This document shows, in pieces, positions 15,915-23,567 of a DNA stretch of 38,429 nucleotides. The notes under the pieces were generated by a model. That model saw only the letters and a program-made list of their open reading frames with translations. It was not told the origin of the DNA and did no database searches. The position numbers were made by a program, and so were the translations under genes. Every line of letters starts with the position of its first letter. Positions within the stretch are counted from its first letter, which is position 1. Location of the stretch: positions 1 through 38,429 of the forward strand of contig JANXQL010000001.1 in the NCBI GenBank assembly GCA_025356815.1, given 5' to 3'. Source of the DNA: Pseudomonadota bacterium. GTDB lineage: Bacteria; Pseudomonadota; Gammaproteobacteria; Steroidobacterales; Steroidobacteraceae.

Positions 15915-16167
15915 GGGCGTCGTCCTTCGCAGCGAAAGCGAGCCACTGCGCGCGACTAAATCGCAAATGCCACGCAGGTTATCGATGCTACGCGCGGCTT
16001 CCTCACCCCGCATCCGGTGAATCCCGACGTGATTGAGCGCTCGGCGGCGCGGATTTAGGGCTGTGTGCCTCTCAGGGACCGACAGGTGCGATCGCGAAAT
16101 TTCCTATAATCAATCACTTAGGAGTTAGGCGAAGCCGATGCCGCCCCAATCCGCGCCGCGACCGGCA

Positions 16168-16872
16168 CTACAGCGTGCGCAGTCCGTCCGTCTCACGCTT
16201 CAGGCTATCGATGAACTGGCGCAGTTCGGCCTGCAGTGCCGGCACTCGATGCCGCGCCGCGGGAGACCGAACACCCTGCGGAACGGACGCGAGGTTTTCC
16301 TCCAGCATCCTGATCGCCTTCGGTCCGTCCGGGTCACCCCCGTCCGGGTCGACGGTCGCGACGATCCGGGCGACGCCAATCGCGCCGAGCCAGTCGAGCG
16401 CATCGGCATCGTGCAGGTAGATCGCCTCGGGACCGACCGGCTGACGGTCGAACATGTGCGTTCGGATGGCGTTCTGCAGCGCCTCGAGCTTCTGCTTCGG
16501 AAATCCCGTCCCCGTCAGGATCCCCTCCACGACGCGCGCGCCTTCATCGGCGTGGTCGATCCCCTCCTTCTCCCGGTCCCACGGCGCGAACGCCGCGACA
16601 TCGTGCAGGTAGGCCGCCGCATAGAGCACGTCATCGTCGAGTGCGACGCCGTCCTCGCGGGCCAGTGCCGTCGCAAGTTCGTAGTCGCGGACCGAATGCG
16701 AGTAGCCCCAGGCCGGATGGTGGAAGTGCTCGGCCGCGAACCGACGCACGGTCTCTCGCCAGCCCGGCGTCACCGGTTCGCCGGCCGCGATAGACGCCGC
16801 GAAGACCAGTCCCGCGACAGCGGCGACGACGACGCTGACGCCCGCGTGCCAACGCTTTGAATGCCTGGTCAT
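16168..16872 (-). CDS. Exported HD-domain phosphohydrolase-like protein
   Basis: This 234-aa protein has an N-terminal signal sequence: basic TRHSKRWH, hydrophobic core 12-30, probable cleavage after ASIAAG/E. The HD-domain metal ligands are visible: H59 (GYSHSVRD), H90-D91 (AAYLHDVA), a helix with HADEGARV, and a later LHDADALDWLG. HD domains of this kind hydrolyse phosphomonoesters or phosphodiesters in a metal-dependent way, but an exported one is less usual, so the substrate would be periplasmic. ATG 16872 is preceded by AGGGAG at 7 nt; GTG 16878 is an in-frame alternative. It is monocistronic, with a long gap between it and the divergent kdp operon. Confidence 0.85.
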   Translation of the reverse strand: MTRHSKRWHAGVSVVVAAVAGLVFAASIAAGEPVTPGWRETVRRFAAEHFHHPAWGYSHSVRDYELATALAREDGVALDDDVLYAAAYLHDVAAFAPWDREKEGIDHADEGARVVEGILTGTGFPKQKLEALQNAIRTHMFDRQPVGPEAIYLHDADALDWLGAIGVARIVATVDPDGGDPDGPKAIRMLEENLASVPQGVRSPAARHRVPALQAELRQFIDSLKRETDGLRTL

Positions 16873-17544
16873 CTCCACGCTCCCTCCCTAACTGCGGTGC
16901 TTGCCCGCGATGCCCACAAGTCCGGCGTCGCCGGTACGCCGGCACAACCTCGCCTTCGACGGGGAGGACAGTGCCACCCGCGTATCGTAGCGCCGAACCC
17001 GCCGTCGTGGGACGCACGGCACTGCTGCCTGCGGTCAGCGCGGTCGGGAAACCAGACACCCACGGCAATCTTCTACTCCGAGCGTCGTGTGCTGGTGAGT
17101 CATTGCCCTTCGAATTTTCCTTTTTTCTCAGAGCGATACAGCGCGCAATCAGGCCGGCCATCGCACTCATTCGCTCAGGCGAGCCAAGCGCCCGGAGGAC
17201 GACGCCTTCCCGGAACGACCGCTTTGCCCGACTACCGCGAGGCGCGAATCGTCGACGGGAACCGCTGGAACACCGGCATTGGAGCCGGACGGCTGCGCTC
17301 CTGACCGCCTGCCCGTAGACGGCTACGGCGTCGCTGCCGCGAAACTCCACGGCGCCCACCAACGAGGACCGTGGCAAGCCATTCAGGCCCACCGGACCTG
17401 CGTGCCCGATCGCACCGCTGCTAACGACTTTTTCGGACAACGCAAGTCGGCCCGGCACGAGCCCAGAGGCCAAGTGCCGTATTTGCACACGATTTTCACA
17501 CCTGCAGCGCTATCGTCATCGCGCACAAATGCCGGAGGCTGCCT
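16873..17544. other. Divergent intergenic region before the kdp operon, 672 nt
   Basis: No convincing gene was found. Frames open on both strands are Arg/Pro-rich and lack ribosome sites. A pyrimidine-rich patch (about 17111-17130) and a direct repeat near 17482-17502 are the only structures noticed. It must hold the promoter of the kdp operon and that of the HD-domain gene. Confidence 0.5.
17482..17502 (+). promoter_or_regulatory. Direct repeat upstream of kdp operon, possible KdpE site
   Basis: TTTGCACACG and TTTTCACACC match at 8 of 10 positions, and their starts are 11 bp apart, one helical turn. They lie 43 nt upstream of the first operon start. OmpR-family regulators such as KdpE bind tandem direct repeats on one helix face near the promoter, so this is a candidate site. 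The E. coli KdpE box itself is more A/T-rich, so assignment is tentative. Confidence 0.35.
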
Positions 17545-17637
17545 GTGGACGCGATGTCCCTGTTCGTTCTGCTCGCCCTATACCTCGTCACTCACGGCCT
17601 GGTACTGGCGCTCGACCGCCTAGGGTCGTCGTCATGA
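17545..17637 (+). CDS. Small membrane protein ahead of kdpF (30 aa)
   Basis: GTG 17545 is preceded by an excellent ribosome site (GGAGG, 6-nt spacer). The product begins MDAMSLFVLLALYLV and ends LDRLGSSS: one hydrophobic helix (about residues 5-22) with a short charged tail. An internal ATG at 17554 gives a 27-aa alternative. Its TGA overlaps the kdpF start as ATGA, so the two are translationally coupled. Like KdpF it would be a single-pass inner-membrane peptide, but the sequence differs, lacking the C-terminal LLRAERF-type ending. It may be a second accessory peptide of the Kdp pump or a leader that couples translation. Confidence 0.65.
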   Translation: MDAMSLFVLLALYLVTHGLVLALDRLGSSS

Positions 17638-17723
17638 ATCCCATGTACTGGCTCCTGGGACCGCTGGCGCTGTTTCTTTTTGGGTACTTGTTGTATGCCC
17701 TGCTGCGCGCGGAGCGATTCTGA
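17634..17723 (+). CDS. kdpF: Potassium-transporting ATPase subunit KdpF (29 aa)
   Basis: The peptide starts MNPMYWLLGPLALFLFGY and ends LLYALLRAERF, the classic single-helix KdpF with a basic/acidic C-terminal tail. In the E. coli pump KdpF lies between KdpA and KdpB in the inner membrane and stabilises the complex, acting somewhat like a lipid. ATG 17634 overlaps the upstream small ORF by 4 nt (ATGA), and its stop overlaps the kdpA start by one base (TGATG). The tight overlaps imply coupled translation with stoichiometric control. Confidence 0.9.
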   Translation: MNPMYWLLGPLALFLFGYLLYALLRAERF

Positions 17724-19537
17724 TGCACGCCGACGCCATGTTTCAGCTGATGCTACTGATATTCCTGGGAATATTGCTGCTGTGCGTAAGACCGCTCGGC
17801 ACTTACATGGCCGACATCTTCGACGGCTCACCCAACTTCAGCCGACGCGTGGGCGGACGCACTGAAGCGCTGATCTATCGCGTTTGCGGCATCGACTCAC
17901 GCGAGGAGATGTCCTGGAAAAACTACGCCCTGGCGCTCCTCTTGTTCAATGTTCTCGGCGCCCTCGTCGTCTACGCGCTGCAGCGCCTGCAGTACTTCCT
18001 GCCTCTCAATCCGCAGCACTTCACCGCCGTCAGTCCCGATTCGTCGTTCAACACGGCCATCAGCTTCATCACGAACACCAATTGGCAGGCGTACTCCGGC
18101 GAGTCGACGATGGGGTACCTCGTGCAAATGACGGGGCTCACAGTCCAGAACTTCCTGTCCGCCGCGACCGGCATTGCGGTTGCCATCGCGCTCATCCGCG
18201 GCTTTGCACGACACACCGTCGCAACCATCGGCAACTTCTGGGTCGATCTCACGCGCTCGACGCTGTACGTGCTGCTGCCGCTGTCGGTCGTCCTCGCGCT
18301 GGTCCTCGCAAGCCAGGGCGTGATCCAGAACTTCGATGGCTACAAGGACGTGACAACCGTCGAGGCGGTGACCTACCGGAACCCGACCTCCGACGCCCAC
18401 GGGAACCCCGTCAAGGACGCCTCCGGGGCCGCGGTGACGCAGACCGCCACGACGCAGACCCAGACCCTGCCGATGGGCCCGGTCGCCTCGCAGGAGGCGA
18501 TCAAGGAACTCGGCACCAACGGTGGTGGCTTCTTCAACGCGAACTCCGCACACCCGTACGAAAACCCGACTGCGCTCACCAACCTGCTCGAGATGCTCGC
18601 GATCCTGGTGATTCCGTTCGCGCTGACCTACACCTTTGGAAAGCTGGTCGGCGACACCCGGCAGGGCTGGGCCATACTCGCCGCGATGCTGCTGCTATTC
18701 GTCTCACTGACGATGGTCGCCTACTACAGCGAGCAGCATGGCAACCCCCTGCTCGCCAGGCAGGGCGTCGATCAGCTGGCGGGCGCCGCTCAGCCGGGCG
18801 GCAACATGGAAGGCAAGGAGGCCCGCTTCGGCATCGCCGCATCGGCGCTGTTCGCAGCCGTCACCACCGCAACCTCGTGCGGTGCGGTCAATTCCATGCA
18901 CGACTCGATGACGCCGCTGGGCGGCTTCGTGCCGTTGTTCCTGATCCAGTTGGGGGAATTGGCGCCAGGCGGGGTCGGCACGGGCCTGTACTCCGTGCTG
19001 ATGTTCGCGATCCTCGGCGTCTTCATTGCCGGGCTGATGATCGGTCGCACCCCGGAATACATCGGCAAGAAGATCGAGGCGTTGGAGATGAAGCTGGCCT
19101 CGATCTTCATCCTCACCACGCCCTTCATCGTGCTGATCGGGACTGCGACCGCGGTCATGACCATCGCCGGCAAGGCGGGTGTCGCCAATCCCGGCGCACA
19201 CGGCTTCAGCGAGATCCTCTATGCGTTCTCCTCCGCGGCCAACAACAATGGCAGCGCATTCGGCGGAATCTCGTCGAATACTCCCTTCTACAACGTTGCG
19301 CTTGGCCTCGCCATGTTCATCGCCCGCTTCTGGCCGATCGTCTCGGCGCTGGCCATCGCCGGATCCCTGGCTGCCAAGAAGCGCGTGCCGGTCACGGAGG
19401 GCACCATGCCGACGCACGGACCGCTGTTCGTCGCGCTTTTGATCGGCTCGGTGCTGCTGATCGGGGTCCTGACGTATGTGCCGGCGCTTGCCCTCGGTCC
19501 GGTGGTTGAGCACTTCATGCTCGCCGCAGTCCAGTAA
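17723..19537 (+). CDS. kdpA: Potassium-transporting ATPase subunit A
   Basis: The 604-aa KdpA is the K+-selective channel-like subunit of the KdpFABC high-affinity pump, related to Trk/Ktr transporters. It has about ten membrane helices. The four pore-loop filter regions are recognisable: [42 protein letters not shown] and NNNGSAFGG. The C-terminus ends in a final helix and [10 protein letters not shown]. The start is ATG 17723 within the TGATG junction with kdpF. Length is slightly above the E. coli 557, owing to a Gln/Thr-rich periplasmic insert (near residues 215-250, with a run of [10 protein letters not shown]). It is followed by kdpB after 11 nt. Confidence 0.98.
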   Translation: MHADAMFQLMLLIFLGILLLCVRPLGTYMADIFDGSPNFSRRVGGRTEALIYRVCGIDSREEMSWKNYALALLLFNVLGALVVYALQRLQYFLPLNPQHFTAVSPDSSFNTAISFITNTNWQAYSGESTMGYLVQMTGLTVQNFLSAATGIAVAIALIRGFARHTVATIGNFWVDLTRSTLYVLLPLSVVLALVLASQGVIQNFDGYKDVTTVEAVTYRNPTSDAHGNPVKDASGAAVTQTATTQTQTLPMGPVASQEAIKELGTNGGGFFNANSAHPYENPTALTNLLEMLAILVIPFALTYTFGKLVGDTRQGWAILAAMLLLFVSLTMVAYYSEQHGNPLLARQGVDQLAGAAQPGGNMEGKEARFGIAASALFAAVTTATSCGAVNSMHDSMTPLGGFVPLFLIQLGELAPGGVGTGLYSVLMFAILGVFIAGLMIGRTPEYIGKKIEALEMKLASIFILTTPFIVLIGTATAVMTIAGKAGVANPGAHGFSEILYAFSSAANNNGSAFGGISSNTPFYNVALGLAMFIARFWPIVSALAIAGSLAAKKRVPVTEGTMPTHGPLFVALLIGSVLLIGVLTYVPALALGPVVEHFMLAAVQ

Positions 19538-19548
19538 GAGAGAATCCG

Positions 19549-21618
19549 ATGTCCCGGCAATCCCTGTCACTGTTCGACCGAAAGCTGCTCGGCCCGGCAT
19601 TGCTCGAGTCCGTCAGAAAGCTCGACCCGCAAGTCCAGTGGCGCAACCCTGTGATGTTCGTCGTCTACCTCGGTACGGTCGTCACCGCGCTGCTGTACCT
19701 GCAAGCGCTGGCCGGTCACGGCGAGGCGCCGACCGGGTTCATCCTCGCCATCAGCGTCTGGCTGCTCTTCACGGTCCTGTTCGCAAATTTCGCCGAAGCG
19801 CTCGCGGAAGGTCGCAGCCGGGCCCAGGCCGCGTCGCTACGCAACATGCGCCAGACCGTCTTCGCCAAGAAGCTGCCCGATGCCACGGGCGATCGTGGCT
19901 CGACCACCGACGTCAAGGCCGAGGACCTGCGCAAGGGGGACGTCGTGCTGGTCGAGGCCCAGGACATGGTGCCGGCCGACGGCGAGGTCATCGAGGGGGC
20001 CGCTTCGGTCGATGAAAGCGCCATTACGGGTGAGTCGGCCCCCGTCATCCGGGAGTCAGGGGGAGACTTCACGTCGGTGACCGGCGGCACGAAGGTACTG
20101 TCCGACTGGATCGTGGTACGGGTGACGGTGAACCCGGGGGAGACGTTCCTCGACCGGATGATCTCGATGGTCGAGTCCGCGAAGCGGCAGAAGACACCCA
20201 ATGAAATCGCGCTGACGATCCTGCTGGTCGCCCTGACACTCGTCTTCCTGGTCGTCATCGTCACGTTGCTCCCGTTTTCGATCTTCAGCGTCGAGGCCAG
20301 CAAGGCAGGCAGCCCCGTCACCATCACCGCACTGGTCGCGCTGCTCGTCTGCCTGATCCCGACGACCATTGGCGGCCTGCTCTCGGCGATCGGCGTGGCG
20401 GGCATGAGCCGGCTGATGCAGGCCAACGTAATCGCCACCTCCGGGCGTGCCGTCGAGGCCGCCGGAGACGTCGACGTGCTGCTGCTCGACAAGACCGGGA
20501 CCATCACACTGGGCAACCGGCAGGCGGCGAGCTTCATCCCTGCCCCGGGCGTGACCGAGCAAGAACTCGCGGACGCGGCACAGCTCGCGTCGCTTGCCGA
20601 CGAGACCCCGGAAGGTCGCAGCATCGTGGTCCTGGCCAAGCAGCGCTTTAACCTTCGCGAACGCGATCTGCGTTCACTGGGCGCGACGTTCGTGCCGTTT
20701 TCCGCGCACACGCGGATGAGTGGCGTCAACCTGGGCGAGCGCCAGGTTCGCAAGGGCGCTCCGGACGCCATCATCAAGCACGTCGAGGCCCTCGGCAGGC
20801 ACGTGCCGCAGCCGGTTGACGATGCCGTTCAACGCGTCGCACATCAGGGCGGTACCCCGCTCGTGGTCGCCGATGGTTCACGCGTCCTCGGAGTCATCGA
20901 ACTCAAGGACATCGTGAAGGGTGGGATCAAGGAGCGGTTCGCAGACCTGCGCCACATGGGCATCAGGACGATCATGATCACCGGCGACAACCGCCTGACG
21001 GCGGCCGCGATTGCCGCCGAGGCGGGCGTCGACGACTTTCTCGCCGAGGCGACGCCGGAGGCGAAGCTCAGGCTGATTCGCGAGCACCAGGCCGAAGGTC
21101 GTCTGGTGGCGATGACCGGCGACGGCACGAACGACGCCCCCGCGCTCGCCCAGTCTGACGTGGCGGTGGCGATGAACAGCGGCACCCAGGCGGCCAAGGA
21201 AGCCGGCAATATGGTCGATCTCGATTCCAATCCGACCAAACTGATCGAAATCGTCGAGACTGGCAAACAGATGCTGATGACGCGTGGGGCGCTGACGACG
21301 TTCTCGATCGCGAATGACGTCGCCAAGTATTTCGCCATCATCCCGGCGGCGTTCGCAATGACCTACCCAGAGCTCGACGCGCTGAACGTCATGCATCTGG
21401 CGACTCCCAGCTCGGCCATTCTATCGGCCGTGATCTTCAACGCACTGATCATCGTGGTGCTGATTCCGCTGGCCATCCAGGGCGTCAAGTACAGGCCATT
21501 GGGCGCCGGCGCGCTGCTACGACGCAACCTGCTGGTCTACGGGCTCGGCGGCATCATCGTTCCGTTCCCGGGCATCAAGCTGATCGACATGCTGCTTTCG
21601 GCTGCTGGCTGGGCCTGA
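19549..21618 (+). CDS. kdpB: Potassium-transporting P-type ATPase subunit B
   Basis: The 689-aa KdpB is the P-type ATPase engine of the Kdp pump. The phosphorylated Asp is D314 in [11 protein letters not shown]. Actuator motif ITGESAP, nucleotide-binding FSAHTRMSG and KGAPDAI, and the hinge [16 protein letters not shown] are all intact. Seven membrane helices are expected; [14 protein letters not shown] is the conserved helix that carries the Kdp-specific ion path. ATG 19549 has AAGAGAG upstream. No unusual residues were seen; it should be fully functional and couples ATP hydrolysis to K+ movement through KdpA. Confidence 0.98.
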   Translation: MSRQSLSLFDRKLLGPALLESVRKLDPQVQWRNPVMFVVYLGTVVTALLYLQALAGHGEAPTGFILAISVWLLFTVLFANFAEALAEGRSRAQAASLRNMRQTVFAKKLPDATGDRGSTTDVKAEDLRKGDVVLVEAQDMVPADGEVIEGAASVDESAITGESAPVIRESGGDFTSVTGGTKVLSDWIVVRVTVNPGETFLDRMISMVESAKRQKTPNEIALTILLVALTLVFLVVIVTLLPFSIFSVEASKAGSPVTITALVALLVCLIPTTIGGLLSAIGVAGMSRLMQANVIATSGRAVEAAGDVDVLLLDKTGTITLGNRQAASFIPAPGVTEQELADAAQLASLADETPEGRSIVVLAKQRFNLRERDLRSLGATFVPFSAHTRMSGVNLGERQVRKGAPDAIIKHVEALGRHVPQPVDDAVQRVAHQGGTPLVVADGSRVLGVIELKDIVKGGIKERFADLRHMGIRTIMITGDNRLTAAAIAAEAGVDDFLAEATPEAKLRLIREHQAEGRLVAMTGDGTNDAPALAQSDVAVAMNSGTQAAKEAGNMVDLDSNPTKLIEIVETGKQMLMTRGALTTFSIANDVAKYFAIIPAAFAMTYPELDALNVMHLATPSSAILSAVIFNALIIVVLIPLAIQGVKYRPLGAGALLRRNLLVYGLGGIIVPFPGIKLIDMLLSAAGWA

Positions 21619-21630
21619 GGAGTAATGATC

Positions 21631-22206
21631 ATGTTTGCCCGCATCGTTCGACCCGCCGTCACTCTCCTGGTCGTGATGACGGCGCTGCTCGGGATCGTCT
21701 ACCCGGCCGTCATCACGGCTATCGCCCAGGTGGCGTTCCCGCGTCAGGCCGCCGGCAGTCTCGTCACGCGGGACGGCAAGCCGATCGGCTCGACACTGAT
21801 TGGCCAGGCGTTCTCGGCTCCCAAGTACTTCTGGGGCCGGCCGTCATCCACGTCGCCCCAGCCCTACAACGGGCTGGCGTCGACCGGATCGAACCTCGGT
21901 CCGCTGAACCCGGCGTTGATGGACGCCGTCAGGGCCAATTCGAAGGCCCTCCGCGACGCGGACCCCGGCAACGCCCAGCCCATCCCGGTTGATCTGGTCA
22001 CGGCCTCGGCCAGCGGACTTGATCCGGAAATCAGCGTGGCCGGGGCGCGCTACCAGGCCGGCCGGATCGCCCGCGCTCGCGGCCTCGCGCCGGCACAAAT
22101 CGATGCTCTGATTGCATCCCACGAGCTGGGCCGAACGCTTGGATTCATCGGCGAGCCGAGGGTCAACGTGCTTGAACTCAACCTGGCGCTCGACCAACTG
22201 CACTGA
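21631..22206 (+). CDS. kdpC: Potassium-transporting ATPase subunit C
   Basis: The 191-aa KdpC is the single-pass periplasmic subunit that stabilises the Kdp pump. A membrane helix (about 6-30: VRPAVTLLVV...) is followed by a periplasmic domain with typical motifs GSTLIGQ, FWGRPSST, SGLDPEIS and LELNLALDQL. I prefer ATG 21631, with GAGGAG at 8 nt. ATG 21625 lies only 2 nt from the same ribosome site and would add two residues. It begins 12 nt after kdpB. Confidence 0.97.
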   Translation: MFARIVRPAVTLLVVMTALLGIVYPAVITAIAQVAFPRQAAGSLVTRDGKPIGSTLIGQAFSAPKYFWGRPSSTSPQPYNGLASTGSNLGPLNPALMDAVRANSKALRDADPGNAQPIPVDLVTASASGLDPEISVAGARYQAGRIARARGLAPAQIDALIASHELGRTLGFIGEPRVNVLELNLALDQLH

Positions 22207-22292
22207 ACTGCGCCCGCAGCACCGGCCGAGCCCGTCACACCTCCTTCCCCCTGGTTGACCCGCGCCCGCACGCCTGCGGCGCGTTGGCCGGC

Positions 22293-22307
22293 CCCTCCCA
22301 ATGAGGG
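22293..22307 (+). promoter_or_regulatory. Hairpin covering the porin ribosome binding site
   Basis: CCCTC, a CCAAT loop and GAGGG form a perfect 5-bp stem. The GAGGG arm is the ribosome site of the porin gene (ATG 22315, 7 nt away). Folding would lower initiation and could set a lower porin yield relative to the pump, or respond to a factor. The stem is short, so this is only suggestive. Confidence 0.35.
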
Positions 22308-22314
22308 ATCTTCG

Positions 22315-23478
22315 ATGAAGCGCTCGAATTCCGGCATGTGGCTCGTTCCCGCCCTGCTCTGGGGCTGCAGCACGACAGCGCTGGCGGTGGACGAGCCGGC
22401 GAAACTCACGGCACCAGCGCCGAGCGACGCACTCAGCGCGGCAAGTGTCACCGTCTCCGGGTACCTCGATGTGTCCTACCAGCGCCTGGGTGGAACCGGG
22501 TTCTTCGCCAACGGCAGCCCCGACCGGGTGTTCGACGCACGGCAAGACAGCGTCACGCTCCACCAGGCGGCAATCACGATCGCGAACCAGCCCAAGCAGG
22601 GCTTTGGCGCCCTCGTGAACCTGGTTGCCGGTCAGGATGCGGACGTGTTCGCGCCGTACGACATCAATCCGGGCGCCCGCTCCAAGTTCGATTTCCCGCA
22701 AGCTTACGTGCAATACGCCACCGGCCCACTCACCGTCATTGCCGGTCGTTTCGTCACGCTCGCCGGCTACGAGACGATCGACCCCCGCACGGACACCAAC
22801 TTCTCCAGATCCATCCTCTACGGCTTTGCGATTCCGTTCGCCCACACGGGGATCCGCGCGACGTTGGTCGCGAACGACCAGCTCACGCTCAACATTGGAG
22901 TCGTCAACGGCTGGGATGATCTCAAAGACACGAACGCGGCAAAGACCGTCGAGCTCGGCGTGGCCTTCACTCCGATCAAGGCGCTGAGTTTCGCGGCGGA
23001 CGGGTACAGGGGCAAGGAGCGCGTGGGTGGACTGACGGCAGTCGGCCCGCAGGGCCAGCGCAAGCTGCTCGATGTCATTGCGAGCTGGGCGCTCACCGAC
23101 GCTTTGAACGTCGTCCTGAATTTCGATTGGGGCCGTCAGGATGGCTACGCGCCCAATGGCCGGGGCGCACGCTGGGAGGGTCTTGCGGGCTATTTGAATT
23201 ACGCGTTCAGTGATCACTGGCGGGCGTCGCTTCGAAGCGAATACCTCAATGACCGGGATGGGTACCGAACGTTCGCCGCGCAGAAGTGGCGCGAGAACAC
23301 ACTCACGCTCGCCTGGATGCCGGCCAAGTCCGTCGAGATACGCCTCGAAGGCCGGCTGGATCGGTCCAATCAAGTGGTTTTCGTCGAGAACGGAGCATAC
23401 TTTATGACCAACGGGAATCCTGCGTTGCTTGGCGATCAGCAGGGCTCGATGGCCGTCGAAGGCCTCTACAAGTTCTAG
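22315..23478 (+). CDS. Outer-membrane beta-barrel porin (OmpL/BBP2-like) within the kdp operon
   Basis: This 387-aa protein has a signal peptide (MKRSNSGMWLVPALLWGC core, cleavage likely after TTALA). The body is a series of amphipathic strands (VTVSGYLDVSYQ, LTVIAGRFVTLAGYE, LTLNIGVVNGWDD, VVLNFDWG). The chain ends in Phe (EGLYKF), the assembly signal of outer-membrane barrels. It resembles the putative beta-barrel porin-2 family, which I know to occur between kdpC and kdpD in various proteobacteria. An in-frame ATG at 22255 exists, but 22315 gives the proper signal peptide. Its place inside the operon suggests it admits K+ or a linked solute through the outer membrane under K+ limitation; selectivity cannot be read from sequence. 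Confidence 0.88.
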   Translation: MKRSNSGMWLVPALLWGCSTTALAVDEPAKLTAPAPSDALSAASVTVSGYLDVSYQRLGGTGFFANGSPDRVFDARQDSVTLHQAAITIANQPKQGFGALVNLVAGQDADVFAPYDINPGARSKFDFPQAYVQYATGPLTVIAGRFVTLAGYETIDPRTDTNFSRSILYGFAIPFAHTGIRATLVANDQLTLNIGVVNGWDDLKDTNAAKTVELGVAFTPIKALSFAADGYRGKERVGGLTAVGPQGQRKLLDVIASWALTDALNVVLNFDWGRQDGYAPNGRGARWEGLAGYLNYAFSDHWRASLRSEYLNDRDGYRTFAAQKWRENTLTLAWMPAKSVEIRLEGRLDRSNQVVFVENGAYFMTNGNPALLGDQQGSMAVEGLYKF

Positions 23479-23567
23479 CGGCGATCGACGCTGTAGGCCG
23501 TGACGCAGTCCACGCCGCCAGGAGGCGACGCCGACGGGCACGTGGAACGCGAGTGCAGGAGAGTTGC

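Noticed and set aside
16105-16110. Perfect TATAAT followed by AGGAG and an ATG at 16138
   Set aside because: The downstream 240-codon frame is antisense to the HD-domain gene and has no family features; no matching -35 was found at 17 bp.
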